A stretch of DNA of 64,000 nucleotides from Plecoglossus altivelis (lineage: Eukaryota > Chordata > Actinopteri > Osmeriformes > Plecoglossidae), in contig BROE01000028.1 of the NCBI GenBank assembly GCA_036571765.1, positions 6,170,307 through 6,234,306 on the forward strand, given 5' to 3'. The notes beneath the pieces are model-generated. The model saw only the letters and a program-made list of their open reading frames with translations, was not told the origin of the DNA and searched no databases. Both the position numbers and the translations under genes were made by a program. Of the stretch, positions 49,093-60,580 are shown one piece after another (position 1 is the first letter of the stretch; each line of letters opens with the position of its first letter).

Positions 49093-50684
49093 CCGTTTTC
49101 CAGTATTTTGAGTTTGAGCACAGGTTCTGTTGTACCCTATTCCACATACCTCATTATGCATACGTGTTTATTAAAGTGAACACTTAAGACTTACTTGTCC
49201 AAACTATACAAAGAAGAACAACCATATGCCTCGTACGTTTTCAGTCAATATCTAACGAGAAAAGGGAGGTTTTCCTAACGAAGCTTTGAATGTCAATATA
49301 AGCGCATACATGCAGGTGGCGCACTACCTCTGCTAAGCGCTCCAACGCACTTACAAACATGTTGCAACCACCACACTGTAAACCCCACTGTAAAAATATG
49401 CTTTATCAGTTCTAAGTTACTTCATCCAACGTGAATAAAATACAGTATTGCAGAGGCCTACTCTGACACTGAGGAAAAAAAACTGCATATGATGCCCCGA
49501 CTTGCAAGAAGCAAAAGAAAATCTTTTGAGACTTTTTTAGTCCATCATATTTTTCGCGACAGTCTATACCACACGGTGGCAGTAGTCAGCTAGAGCATGT
49601 TGTATTTCCAACCGTGTTGCCCGGCCTCCGTCCCCTGAATGGCTAGGACCAGTATTATGAAATATCATCTTATCGTGGATCGCAGAGCACTGCGGTTGGC
49701 CAACGTCACCTTCTCTTGTTCCACATGGGCACGGAAAAGCACAGAGATCACCTGATCCCGTCAAAGGAAAACTACAAAATGCGTAGCATGCGACCTGTCG
49801 TCAAGTTAAACTGTCCCAAGAGGCCATTCCATATATGGCTATCCTGTCCTACAGGTGGGTTGTTGTCTATTTTTAACTAAAGAAAATCTTGTGACTTTTA
49901 ACTCATCCGACAAGGGTCTTCATGAAAAACCAAACGAAAGATAATATGTAACTCATAGAGAATTACCTATATTAGCGTGGCTATCATTACAGATTAAAGG
50001 CAAATACATGAAATGTACATTTACAATGTTGGATGGGTCCAAAATGTCTTTTGAATTATGTCTATCCTGTATAGTATAAGTATAAGGAATAAGTATAAGG
50101 AATAAAGCAGATCAATGTGTCCATTCAGTGACAGTTTTCGGAGATGTCAGTCCCAGTTACATGAGTGACAGTTACACAAACCGGGAGTGATCCAGCAGGA
50201 GCTAGCAGTGGTGATGTGGCATCGCCAAACACACCATCTCCATCTTCCTCCCGTCGCTGCTCTGAGGCAGGCTGTACCATCCCGTGTCACATCCCGCAAG
50301 GAAGACAACTCGGAACAGTCTGACGGACGCCTGATCTCGTCACTTCTCAGCCAAGACAAACTGTTACAGTACAGTTACACAAAGTAGGATTTATACCCCA
50401 TAGAGGCCACAGTACACGTGAGGTGTTGACTTAGGTGCTACCTATATTCCTAGTCTCTCAGGTTAGCCGTTTGAGTCATGGCAGATGTTTTCCCCACCGC
50501 CCAGTATCCTCTGGAGAAGACAGGAGGGCCCCTGATACCTGGCTCTCATTGGCCCAGGAGGAGCCCCTCAGCTGCCCCTGCGTGGCCCTCTGCACGCTCA
50601 CATCACACGGCGACAGAGAACCTTTCTGCCCTCTGGTTGCCAGGGGATGACAGGGAATACAAGCGACCAAACAAGTAGAAAGGT

Positions 50685-50688
<4 letters not shown>

Positions 50689-50740
<52 letters not shown>
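50689..50740 (+). repeat. (CT)n microsatellite
   Basis: A pure run of about 25 CT units. Confidence 0.95.
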
Positions 50741-50743
<3 letters not shown>

Positions 50744-51087
50744 ATCTTCTATTTCCACTGACGTGAGGCAGTGAGAGGAGAGAGGAGAGGGGCCAGAGCT
50801 TTAGAGGGCCTCACCTTTCCCCCGCTTCCTCCCCCTCCTCGCCCCCCCATGTGTGGCCATCCCACCACTCATGTTGTGGATTAGCAGGGTGTCTGTCCCT
50901 GTTAAAACCCCCGCGCGCGCCGCCACCCCCGCCCCCCTCCCCTTATATCTTCCCCTTCCACTGACACGGCAAGAATCCCAGCTAAATATAAACAAACACC
51001 CCGCCTATGTCCACAGGCACTCAGGGCCTTTCAGCAATGTAGGCGTGTAAGTGTGTGTGTCTTTGTGTATGAGACAGACACTAAACG

Positions 51088-51089
<2 letters not shown>

Positions 51090-51152
<63 letters not shown>
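51090..51152 (+). repeat. (GA)n microsatellite
   Basis: About 31 GA units with one AAG slip in the middle. It lies 350 bp from a (CT)n run, so the two could pair within one single strand. Confidence 0.95.
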
Positions 51153-51158
<6 letters not shown>

Positions 51159-53219
51159 CGTAAAGAAGACAGCGAATCTGAGTACCAGATCTGTCATTAC
51201 GAGCTGCGGTTGGCTCAGGCTGGCTTTAACTGGATGTGAGCGTTAGCATGTGGTCTTTAGCTGCTGAAACACCCCCCCTCCTCCTCCTCCTCCTCCTGCC
51301 GGTGGACACATTCGACTCCAGGTCTCCAGAAGGCAGACAAGACAGCAAGCCTCTGCAGGAAGGTAGCTATCGTGGAACTCTTTCGCGTTACTTCGAACAA
51401 TGGAATAGCAAAGTCGAATTCAACCAGGGCCAAGTGGTATGTGAAAACACACAAAACCAACCTCGTTTGTCAGGGCGCTGGTTGTCTATCAAGTTATATT
51501 TTGCTGACCTTGTAATACCTTTCCTAGTAAAGACGTTCCTATCTCAGGTGTCATAATACATCACAGATTTACAATCTCTCTCATAACCAATGACAGATTC
51601 GGATCCATAAAGATGTCATCAGGCTGATGATCAAAAGTCAGGGACCTGTCCGGTCCCAGGTGAACAGCATGTCCCCATGTCAAACACCCAGAACAGAACA
51701 ATCCCCGCAGCCAAGTCCGGATCATTCCATGTACCGCAACAGCAACAGTGGGAGATGTCACACAGTCACAGAGGCTAACAGTGCTTAAACAGACCAGCTA
51801 GTTGAGGTGGTAGTTCATCCAGACCATTCTCTTTCTAAAAAACGAGGTCAATTTCTTCACAGGAAACATGTCTAGACAGGATGCTTTCTCACAGTTCAGA
51901 CTTCAGTTATTGACTTTAGTGTAAAGCAGCTTTCAATAATCCAAGACTTGTTAGTGCTGGCCTGTGTGTGTGTGTGGGGGGGGCAGCCTGGGTGTTGGAG
52001 GATGGATGTGTATATTGTGACCTTTCACCCTGTCAGCGTCGTAAATCCATACACGTGTATAAGGTCATGTCTCAGTAATGACCACAGGGATTTGTAGGTA
52101 GTCTGGATTGGTTTGGAAACGAATCGGACTTCCTTTAGAGAGCTGCAGCTTCACATCTCAACAGTGAGAATGAGCTTTGGCACACAGCAGAGTGAGTTCA
52201 GTTCAGTCCAGTCAACAGTGTCACTTCTATCTGTCATTATGCACTCCGTTGTCACCGGGTTACACAACACTGCAGTAGGACATTTGGCACACAGGGTCTT
52301 TTTTTTGGGGGGGGGGGGGAATCTAGGGGATGCAGATAGAACAGTGTATGAACAGTTGGAAAAAACATCTATCTGAATGTTCTAATGATCCTGTATAGGA
52401 CTGAGCCATTAGACAGCAGTCCCAGAGACAGGCCACCTGACCTACAATCCCACCTCAGTTCCATTCCTCTCGTCAGCCACTTGACTCTAACTAGATACAG
52501 TGCTCACACGCACGTATTCACTTTTCAACCAATAAATCCGCTTATCTCAGTAATGCCGAACTCCACTGGGTGACCTTGCAGTGCTTCAGCCAAACTCCCT
52601 ACGCCGTGGTGTGCATTTGCATGCCTCTTTGAAGTTTTCCGCTCCTACCATAACCTGGGTCAATCATGTGACATGGGCTTTAGTACCTCTCGCCACGAAC
52701 CTACAGAACACTCCAGAGTAGCGCTCCTGTGCTAACAGGTATTCCCTCGGGGGGGGGGGGAGGAAATCACACTGGCCTATTGATAAGTGTGGAGAATGGG
52801 CTTCTGTCGGCACGTGCGCTGGTTCTCCTAGGGTTGCTAATCCAGCACTAATGAGCTAGATCTGAATGGTGTTAGTATAACTAGCTCCAGAATCCTCCAC
52901 AACAGGTGACGGGAACCCCTCCACTGGCCACATAAGACGTTTCACATGGCCTTGAGAAACATTCGTGACCTACAAACTGTTTCCCTGTTGACGCGGTCTG
53001 GGGTATGGCTAGTATGCTAGCTAATTCTTCCGATAACTGAATCGGGAGGGTAAACCAAGAGTGAGTTGTGCGAGTCGGTGCGTCATGCGTTTTATATGGA
53101 CCTTAACGCAATAGAACAATAATGGCTGGAATGGGGTCGTTAGCGACCCCGTGATCCGATCAGCTGGAAAGTTATACACAGTGCTGCATTAGTATTGAGG
53201 ACAGGACACAGTGGTGTAT

Positions 53220-53490
53220 TTAAAAAAAGAGGCTGGCATCCCATTTTATTAGTGCTGAATATCAACTGTGGGCAGTGTTGACTTCACAGCAACACAAAGT
53301 TGTTATGGGAACAAAAACATAGCCAACTTTAAATTTCAGACAAAAAGATAAATTAACATGACTTCAAACTATGTACAAAAGAGAATAAATGAAAATAAAT
53401 TGTAAAAAAAAAAGAAAGAAAAGAAAACCAGTGGTCTTCAATCTTGCCGCTATGTACACAATTCTTTACAGGCTGGAAGCCATCTTCCTG
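53220..53490 (-). other. nmrk2: Probable spliced 3' UTR exon of nmrk2
   Basis: The nmrk2 stop codon is followed directly by GTAAG. A good acceptor with pyrimidine tract (TTTGTCTCTCCACAG) ends at 53491, which would remove an 84-nt intron (53574-53491) and leave this stretch as the last, non-coding exon. Confidence 0.5.
53245..53250 (-). terminator. nmrk2: Likely poly(A) signal of nmrk2
   Basis: AATAAA on the minus strand about 325 bp after the stop codon. No other canonical signal on this strand is seen between it and the stop. Confidence 0.55.
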
Positions 53491-53574
53491 CTGTGGAGAG
53501 ACAAAGTCCAGTTAGGTCCCTCAACCACCCATCCAACACTGACACTGGCCCATCGTGAAGGAGTCAGATCTTAC

Positions 53575-53660
53575 CTATAAACGATTGAGCAGAGTGTTCT
53601 GGATGTCCTCGTACACATGCTGGTAGATCGCCTCTTTCGATTTCAAGCCGTCCAGATACA
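53575..53660 (-). CDS. nmrk2: nmrk2 last coding exon
   Basis: It encodes YLDGLKSKEAIYQHVYEDIQ and NTLLNRL with stop TAG. The acceptor is TGTCTTGCAG. The stop is followed by GTAAG, a consensus donor. Confidence 0.95.
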
Positions 53661-56600
53661 CTGCAAGACAAGGACAGCAAAGATCAAGCCCTGACCCACT
53701 GCTCCTGGACTTTAAGTTCAAAGAAAATCTTCTCCCCCCCCAAAAACAGGAACAGGAGGGACTAGATTCCACCCAACCCTCCCAGAACAGGCACCAATGT
53801 CGAAGTACTCCTCCAATCCTAACAGCCCAGCCTCCCACACCAACAACGGACGCCCCCAAAAGCAGTTTGTAGGTACCGATGTCTAAACAGCTGTCCTCCA
53901 TCTCCTTCCTGTGCTTCAGGTACATGGGCCAGACGTGGCCGTCGAACAGACCTGGGGGGTCTGGCACGGTGTACTGTCTCGTACTGAACAGGGGAGGAAG
54001 AAAAAGAAAAACAGTTAGACCCAGTTAGGGAAGCAGAACTCGCCAGTGGCATCATTTTACTTCCTGTATGTGACATGAAGATGAGGAATATGGGGGGGGG
54101 AGGCTGGGAACGCTCACCTTCTCCTCAGTTTACACTCCTCGTAGGGGATGGAGATGTAGTAGCACTTGGTGTACACGTCCATCAGAGGCCTGCACAAGGG
54201 GGAGGAGACAAGATACAGAGTCACTTCCATGCCAATGACAGTGTCCCATTTCCTCATCTGCCACAGTCGCAGCCCTGAGGACAACCTGAAAAGGGCTGAA
54301 AAGTTTCAGAAATGGGTTTTGTTGCTACTTCCTAGTTGTGCTGGTCTGCTCCAAGTGGCCAATTTGAAAAAGTATCTGACATCTAACATCTCCCTGGGAT
54401 GTTTTGAACCGTTTGGTGTAATTTCACCAGAAATCATTAAAAAAAATAAGGTACGTTTACGCAACATTCTCGTGGTCGGCTCTGTCTAAACTATCTGTAC
54501 GCGACCAGCAGTGTAGATCCACTCTGGAGATACGGTTCCAGGACACAGCCTTCGTGTTGTGCCCCAAAACGAGAGGCTTCTTCTCAGCTGACGCTCTTAT
54601 CAGCGCCCCTGCAGAAGCAGCGCTGCTGGAGAGACACAAGCCCAGTGTGTCTGAGAGAACATAGCCTCCTAATATTAGCCCCCCCCCCCCCCCCCATCCC
54701 CACTCCACTCGTGTGACCTATGTACAAAATTTCCCCCTCCGCACACTGGTTAACAAGTTCTCAGAACATATAATCTACAAACCGCCTGCTTAGGTTCCCA
54801 TGACCGACGCATGTGCTACACAGAAGGTAGCTCAGACTAGAATAAAGCCTGTCCTGTGAACAGCTAAGTGTGTTAGCATGGTTAGCTACTTTCCATGTAA
54901 TGGGGCAGAGGGGACCAGGGGTCTCATGACTACTTGTTTTCAAGCACTCTTATTAGTCCCCTACACTGCCTGATAAGGAAAAAGGACATAAGCAAATTGA
55001 GGACAACGATGCGTTTGACTGAATTCCTCCAGTCGTTACACGCGAGGGTGTGCGCGCTCACTTGTAGTTGTAGAGCAGAAAGCCCTCGACGATGAGAATG
55101 TGGATCTGCTGGTCAGGATCGGTCGCCTCGGAGACCGGCGGCACGGCCACGCCGTGGGAGCGGGCAAACTTCACGGGGTTCTCCACCCAGCCTCGTATCG
55201 TGTTGGTCATGGCCTCCATGTCCAGCGCCGTGATCACTACAGGAGAACATGAACGACAGCGCGCAGTTTAGGGCCGAGGCACGCCACGGAAGAGAAATGC
55301 TTTCTGGGTTGTGGAGTTTGTGTGTGTGGGGTTGTTTTGTAGTCTCGGGATGGGAGGCTATCAATAACAAGAGGGTAGGAAATAGCTTCCGTTTGGTGTA
55401 CTGAAGTAAAGTGTTGTCCTGTAGGTTATATGAGGGTGCTGTTGTTGACATTTAAAAAAAATCAACAACAGGTCAGGGGTCGACTAATCGAGGGGAATGT
55501 TGGGGTTAGGTGAGTTACTGTTCTCCTGCGGTGATGTATGCAGGCTTACCATCCCACTGCCTAAAGCCGTCGTCCCCGACTTCTATCTGATCGGGTTTCT
55601 GAAATAACAGTCACCAATAAAACATTGCTGCAACCTCGGTGCAATCTGTACACTGCCAGAAGACCCCCAGGCAGACAGGCCAAGACACAGACACACACAG
55701 CGAGGAGGGAGAGAGCACTTGACATGCACCGGTCTAGATGAATTTTCAGTGGGCTTGAAAGGAGGGAACAGATAGCAGAGGATGTACCGACCCATTTAAA
55801 AGACAAAAAAGGTCTCCATTTTATGGTGTAAGGAAGCTTAGCATACTTAGCATGTACAGCAATGGGTGCTAAGCAACGGATGTTTAGCTCCCATTGCTAT
55901 ATGTCGGCAAGTGCATGGAAAGGTTAGTTGATGCATCACAAGCGACAGAATAGATATTTATGACTGAGGCTGACGTGAGAGTAAGAACGCATATGTCAGT
56001 AGCATGTAGAAGCACAACTTAAGCCATGCATAGGGCAGCAAGCAAGGAGGACGTTTCGACGTTCCAGTTGCGTTACGGTAAGGTTATCAAGCGGTGGAGG
56101 GAACGGAAACCCTTGTGGCAGAGTACAGTCAGACATGCAACCTTTACAGTGGCCAGCTATCGTTGTTGCAGCTTAAAAACGTACCTTGAAAAAGTCATCC
56201 TGATGCACCACACAGCAGTTGGGCAAGGACTTGATCAACCTTTTCGTCAAGGTGGTCTTCCCACCATTGGTCACCCTGAAAAGAAGAGATCACGACTAAA
56301 GTCAACACAGGTAAAAGAGATAAATAGATGGGAGAAATAACCTTGGTAGCGGTCCATCAGTACGGAATAACTTCCCTGTTGGCAAGGCATGCATTAAAAC
56401 TCCGTTAAAAAAATAAGTAAAAAATATTAAAAAATGGGACAAAATGAAATTTACTAAAAATGACAGTGTGGCATTTGTGCGTGCATGCCATTCGTTTTAT
56501 TGATAGTTCAGGCTTGAATGTCCTGATAGTTTGTCACGTACACCAGGAATTTGAATTGGTCTCCCTCCACTTTTCTCTAAAGAGTGCGCCTTACCATTTC

Positions 56601-56981
56601 AAATAGCCCGCTCAAAAGCAGGCGTTTCGCTACACTCCCACTTAACGATGGACTTACCAGCTTTCAACGTAGCATGAAGCTCATTTAGTAGAACACACTT
56701 GCATTTTAGTTCCCCTTCGTTTATTTATTAACTGTTATAAGACTTTGCTACTTAGCTAGCAAGCAAACTACCTGTGAAGCTACAGCACATGGCATGTTTT
56801 ATTGTTTTCTCATCATCAGTCAGATCCGTAAACAATTTCGCTACGAAACGTACAACTTTATGTAACGCTACAAAGAAACAACGTCGCCCTCTGAAATGAG
56901 ACGTAAATTAATTTAAATTAACTGTCAATTGTGTGAGCAAGGTATTGTAACTTACCCGCCAACTCCTATAATGTATTTCAT
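53575..56981 (-). CDS. nmrk2: Nicotinamide riboside kinase 2 (complete, seven coding exons)
   Basis: Exons run 56981-56956, 56275-56185, 55598-55550, 55236-55062, 54189-54118, 53983-53877 and 53660-53575, giving 201 residues (human NMRK1 199, NMRK2 230). The enzyme phosphorylates nicotinamide riboside to NMN, a salvage step to NAD; NMRK2 is the muscle and heart form. The Walker A loop G-V-T-N-G-G-K-T is at residues 9-16. HQDDFFK at 33-39 holds the conserved Asp pair. ILIVEGFLLY (about 102-111) holds the conserved Glu, and the Arg-rich lid CKLRRSTRQYTVPDPP follows. The end, IQNTLLNRL, stops where human NMRK2 has a further tail. Next to atcay, as in human 19p13.3, so NMRK2 rather than NMRK1 is favoured. 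All splice sites are GT-AG and all phases agree. Confidence 0.95.
53877..53983 (-). CDS. nmrk2: nmrk2 coding exon 6 (lid)
   Basis: It encodes TRQYTVPDPPGLFDGHVWPM and YLKHRKEMEDSCLDI. The acceptor is CTGTTCAG and the donor is G|GTACCT. Confidence 0.95.
54118..54189 (-). CDS. nmrk2: nmrk2 coding exon 5
   Basis: It encodes PLMDVYTKCYYISIPYEECK and LRR plus two bases. The acceptor is TTGTGCAG and the donor is AG|GTGAGC. Confidence 0.95.
55062..55236 (-). CDS. nmrk2: nmrk2 coding exon 4
   Basis: It encodes ITALDMEAMTNTIRGWVENP through HILIVEGFLLYNY. The acceptor is CTCCTGTAG and the donor is AA|GTGAGC. Confidence 0.95.
55550..55598 (-). CDS. nmrk2: nmrk2 coding exon 3
   Basis: It encodes KPDQIEVGDDGFRQWD and the first base of Val56. 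The acceptor is TATTTCAG and the donor is G|GTAAGC. Confidence 0.95.
55599..56184 (-). other. nmrk2: nmrk2 intron 2
   Basis: A 586-nt intron of unique sequence. Nothing further is seen. Intron 1 (56276-56955, 680 nt) and intron 4 (54190-55061, 872 nt) are likewise plain; intron 4 carries a 16-base C run at about 54678-54694. Confidence 0.85.
56185..56275 (-). CDS. nmrk2: nmrk2 coding exon 2 (P-loop)
   Basis: It encodes VTNGGKTTLTKRLIKSLPNC and the HQDDFFK segment. The acceptor is TTTTCAG and the donor is AAG|GTACGT. Confidence 0.96.
56956..56981 (-). CDS. nmrk2: nmrk2 coding exon 1
   Basis: It encodes MKYIIGVG and two bases of Gly9; the donor is GG|GTAAGT. It aligns with human MKLIVGIGG, including the split in the glycine-rich loop. 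Confidence 0.92.
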
Positions 56982-57161
56982 CTTCGGTCCGCTTCGGGAG
57001 ACTGCCAAACTTCGAATAAAGCGAGGATGTAAATAAACCCAGCTACAGATCCAAATAAAACAAATAAATGTGTCGATCAAGTCACAAGCGGTTTAATTTT
57101 TTTGCTCAGCCAGAACCTTTCCCTCTGAACTATTTCATTGATAAAGAGCGCGACTGGCCGC

Positions 57162-57169
57162 TTTTTATA
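57162..57169 (-). promoter_or_regulatory. nmrk2: TATA box of nmrk2
   Basis: TATAAAAA on the minus strand stands 181 bp before the start codon, in a GC-rich setting (AAGCGGCCAGTCGCGC follows). Transcription would start near 57135 and give a leader of about 150 nt. A TATA promoter fits a strongly tissue-restricted gene. Confidence 0.6.
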
Positions 57170-57420
57170 TCCTAACTGTGACTTGCGTCACGCAGATGCG
57201 CACCCCTCGTGGTCGAGTGTAATAAAATCCTTTTTTTGTACCGGTAGCCAACCACTGTCCGTCAAACTCACAGGGATCCAATCAGCGCCTGCGATTCCTG
57301 TATAATTTACATATCGTTGACTTTCCAGTTTTGCACCTGCCCCACGTCCTTCATGTTCTGGAAGTACCGGTCAATTCAACTAAGCGAGACCGACACACGA
57401 GTCGAGGAAAATACCAGACA

Positions 57421-57540
57421 GAACATTCACACATGATAATACATTTAGATTCACATTTAGATGTCAGCGTTCCAAATACGACTGAACATTCACAGATGAT
57501 AATACATGTAGAGGCACATTTAGACGTCAGTGTTCCACTG
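57421..57540 (+). repeat. Imperfect 63-bp direct duplication upstream of nmrk2
   Basis: Copies at 57421-57483 and 57484-57540 share GAACATTCACA, GATGATAATACAT and CACATTTAGA followed by CGTCAG or TGTCAG. They differ at several bases, so the duplication is not very recent. It begins about 250 bp upstream of the TATA box. Confidence 0.9.
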
Positions 57541-58600
57541 CCCCACTAGCTGAGCTGATTACAATTATACATACAGATATAAATAATAATTGTTTAAAAA
57601 AACTGATTATAATATATACATTTAACCATCTGACAAGGGCGTGACAAAAGGCAGGTTACTCTTCATACGAGAGCTGCAAATCAGGCGCCCTATACGATCC
57701 TGACGCGGTTCCTGCTCACAATGTGTGAAGTGTCCCAGGTGTATCTGCATTGCACAATAGGAATGAACTGATAACATGTCTTTAATCTTTAACCTTGAAC
57801 GATTCAGCCACATCATCTCATCTAACTTTTACCTCACTTCAGTTCAAATAATACGGTCGCCAGTGTCTGTACGTATGAATGACAGCGGTGAGTCATCGTG
57901 CTGTAGTTATCCAGTTGTCCAAACACGGAACTTCCACCTCTGTCACGTAGCTTTACAGTAAACACCAGTGCGGGTGTCACCACGGCCATTGTTGAGCCTC
58001 TCTCAATCAAATTTCCTCTGTAAGGATAAGAATGCAGCTGAATATAGATCACATGGAGAGAGCGAGAGAGAGAGCGAGCGAGAGAGTGAGAGTGAGCGAG
58101 TGAAAGAGAGAGAGCATGCGGGGTGTTAGCGTGTGTATGTGTTCCCGACGTGTGCGTGTGACTGTCACGTCTAAAACCCTCAGATGACGAGGCAGAGGTG
58201 AAGCGCCGTCAGATTCCGAGGGCGGGCTCATGTGACCCAGCTGCCAAAACCAGAGAAGTTACCTCTGCACTATTGATAGCTTCCTTTGAACAGAGTTAAA
58301 CGGAGGGTTAGCTAGGAGGGCTTCATCACTAGTGTGTATGTGTGTGTGTGTGGGTGGTCTTCAGAACAGGGTCCTGTGTGAATAAGGTGAAGATGTGGTT
58401 TTGCTTGCCTCAACGTGCTCTTAAGCATTTCGGTTGACAAACAGGACCCACTCAAGGTGACAGTGAACTTGTGCTTCGTGTAAATTCACTTCCAGAGAAA
58501 TCTTCACCTTTGCCTTCTTTTGTGAATTCTCTGCACTGGCTGGTGCGTGGAAGACATAACCAATCTGTTTAGAGTCTAACCGTTGACACACAAACAAAAA
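57541..58600. other. Intergenic between atcay and nmrk2
   Basis: This stretch has no recognised exon. It holds a GA-rich run broken by GC and GT (58055-58114) and a short GT run (58335-58352). Confidence 0.6.
58055..58114 (+). repeat. GA-rich interrupted microsatellite
   Basis: GAGA words broken by GCGA and GTGA, about 60 bp. Confidence 0.88.
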
Positions 58601-58628
58601 CAGAGAGGACCTTTGTGGAGTGGAACAG

Positions 58629-58634
58629 TTTATT
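58629..58634 (-). terminator. atcay: Candidate distal poly(A) signal of atcay
   Basis: AATAAA on the minus strand about 3.5 kb after the last likely atcay stop. The proximal candidate at 61092-61087 lies inside one copy of the tandem duplication. Which one is used is unknown. Confidence 0.3.
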
Positions 58635-60580
58635 CCTGGTAATTGACAGGACAGACAAGGGGCGGCTCCCCCGATCCAAACTGCAAAGCTAGACAGATGG
58701 ACACTACATTGGATCAATCTTACTCCAGTTTAAATCTGACCAATCCAAAAAAGATACATATGTTGTATTTTGGAGCGGACAAATGTCAACTGATCTTCTT
58801 TCAGATGTTGGGTTTTATCAAAAGAACCAAGAAACATTATTTATATCGATATTTAAACTCTAGGGGGATTTCTTTACATTGAAATACTACATTTACTGAA
58901 ACAAGATACTATGATAGACTTTTGATAACAATATCAATCTATATCAAACATTACCTTTGGGACCGTACTTGCTTGGCAATGACTGGGAGACGTCCCAACC
59001 GTAGATATGGTTGACTGAATGTTACATTCCACACTTAGACTTCAGTGTAGAATTTGGTTCAAAAGCAGGCACTCAATGCAATTTATGTCCCAGGACACCC
59101 ACTTTACACCAAGGAGAATAAGATACTGCAGAACTCATCGTGTGCCAGGCTTATCCTATGACATGATCCATGTTAATAGACTATAAAAACAAAAGGCAAA
59201 TGAATATAGCCTACATTCTTGCATGGACTCTACTACGAGTAAGCTATCCATGAACCTTCTCTAATCCCCCATATCTCAGCCTAGCCAATAAGCAAAGCCA
59301 TTCCCGTAGTCCACTGGAAGCTACATTTAAATTCTCTACGTGTCCTTTTAGCCTCCAAAGTGGGATTGTATAGCACTTCCGGAACATAAGCATACAGTCA
59401 TTCTTTGACATGAGAACAGCCTATCAACTTGTAACAAAATAATGCATGACTGCGCTAATATCAACGTACAAAATAAGCCCAAAATAAGGATTTGATTTTA
59501 TACACATCATGAGAATGACATGGTCCCCAAACGTACAGCGATTCATTGCTCACCATCGGATGACAATCGTTGGACAGTTTCATATTTAAGAGTACAAACG
59601 ATACTTACATTACATAGGTAGCACATTTATGTAGTTCTTACAAAAATAAAAACGTCCTGCCTGCTACTGTCAGGTACGTTGGGTAAGCGTCAGAACAGGA
59701 AGTCGAACATCAACAGGAACAAACTGATCCCAGAACTGGATTGGGGCATTTGAACTCATGCTAATGTGTCTACATGCTATGACTGCACTGGGAACGTCCC
59801 ACAAAAGAAAGGCTTTAACCTGTGATCAATACATCACAGACTTCCAGTGACAACCCCCCCCCCCTCACTCCCCCCTCCCCCCAAATAAATGCATGCATGC
59901 ATGAGGACTACAAAACCCTCTGTTCCAGCTATATCTGGAATACATTTTTAATCAAGGACGGATTTTGAAAGGAAACGTGAAGCTGGGATGAAGGGAGCAA
60001 AAGTAGAAAGCATTCATTAAGTGATTCCTCTGAATGACACCATTAAGCATAGATAACTGGTAACATTATGTAGTCTGGAAAGATAATGGACCTAACAGAC
60101 CAACGCAGGATTTTGCTTTAGGTAGTTGATGCCAAAATTCCCGATATGCCCCAGCCAGCTCTGAGTTATCTATGTTTACCAACATACCTTTGGGGACACA
60201 GCAAGCCAATGGCATTGTGAGCTGTTGGCCTTTTGCCTTGATAAAAACAGCACAGAGTTGGAGCAACTCCAAATGGTATTTTCCTTCATAACTTTCCTCA
60301 CATCATCCTCGTAGCCTATCACAAACGGTATCATATTCAAATTGATATAAGAAGTTGCCAATGGCGGGGCTACGTTTTAGGAGTTTGTGCGCAAGGGACT
60401 AGAGGCGTGTTCTCGTTCTGCGGGTGGAAGCAAGGATTGCTGTTATGAAACATCAGAGGTTCTGGCCTGGCAATGGAACGTCCAGGGTATTAGGCTACTG
60501 CTAGATACAACTAACCCTTCAAGGGAAGTTGGAATGTTTTCCGTAGCGACACGTACCACAGCGGATGGGGCTGTGGGAGG

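Larger units (their letters stand above)
49093..53220. other. Intergenic between nmrk2 and the lysyl oxidase gene
   Basis: No gene is recognised. Contents: a pure (CT)n run at 50689-50740, a (GA)n run at 51090-51152, a CTC-rich run at 51276-51297 and G homopolymers at 52304-52319 and 52749-52760. A C/CpG-rich patch lies at 50905-50945. Confidence 0.6.
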
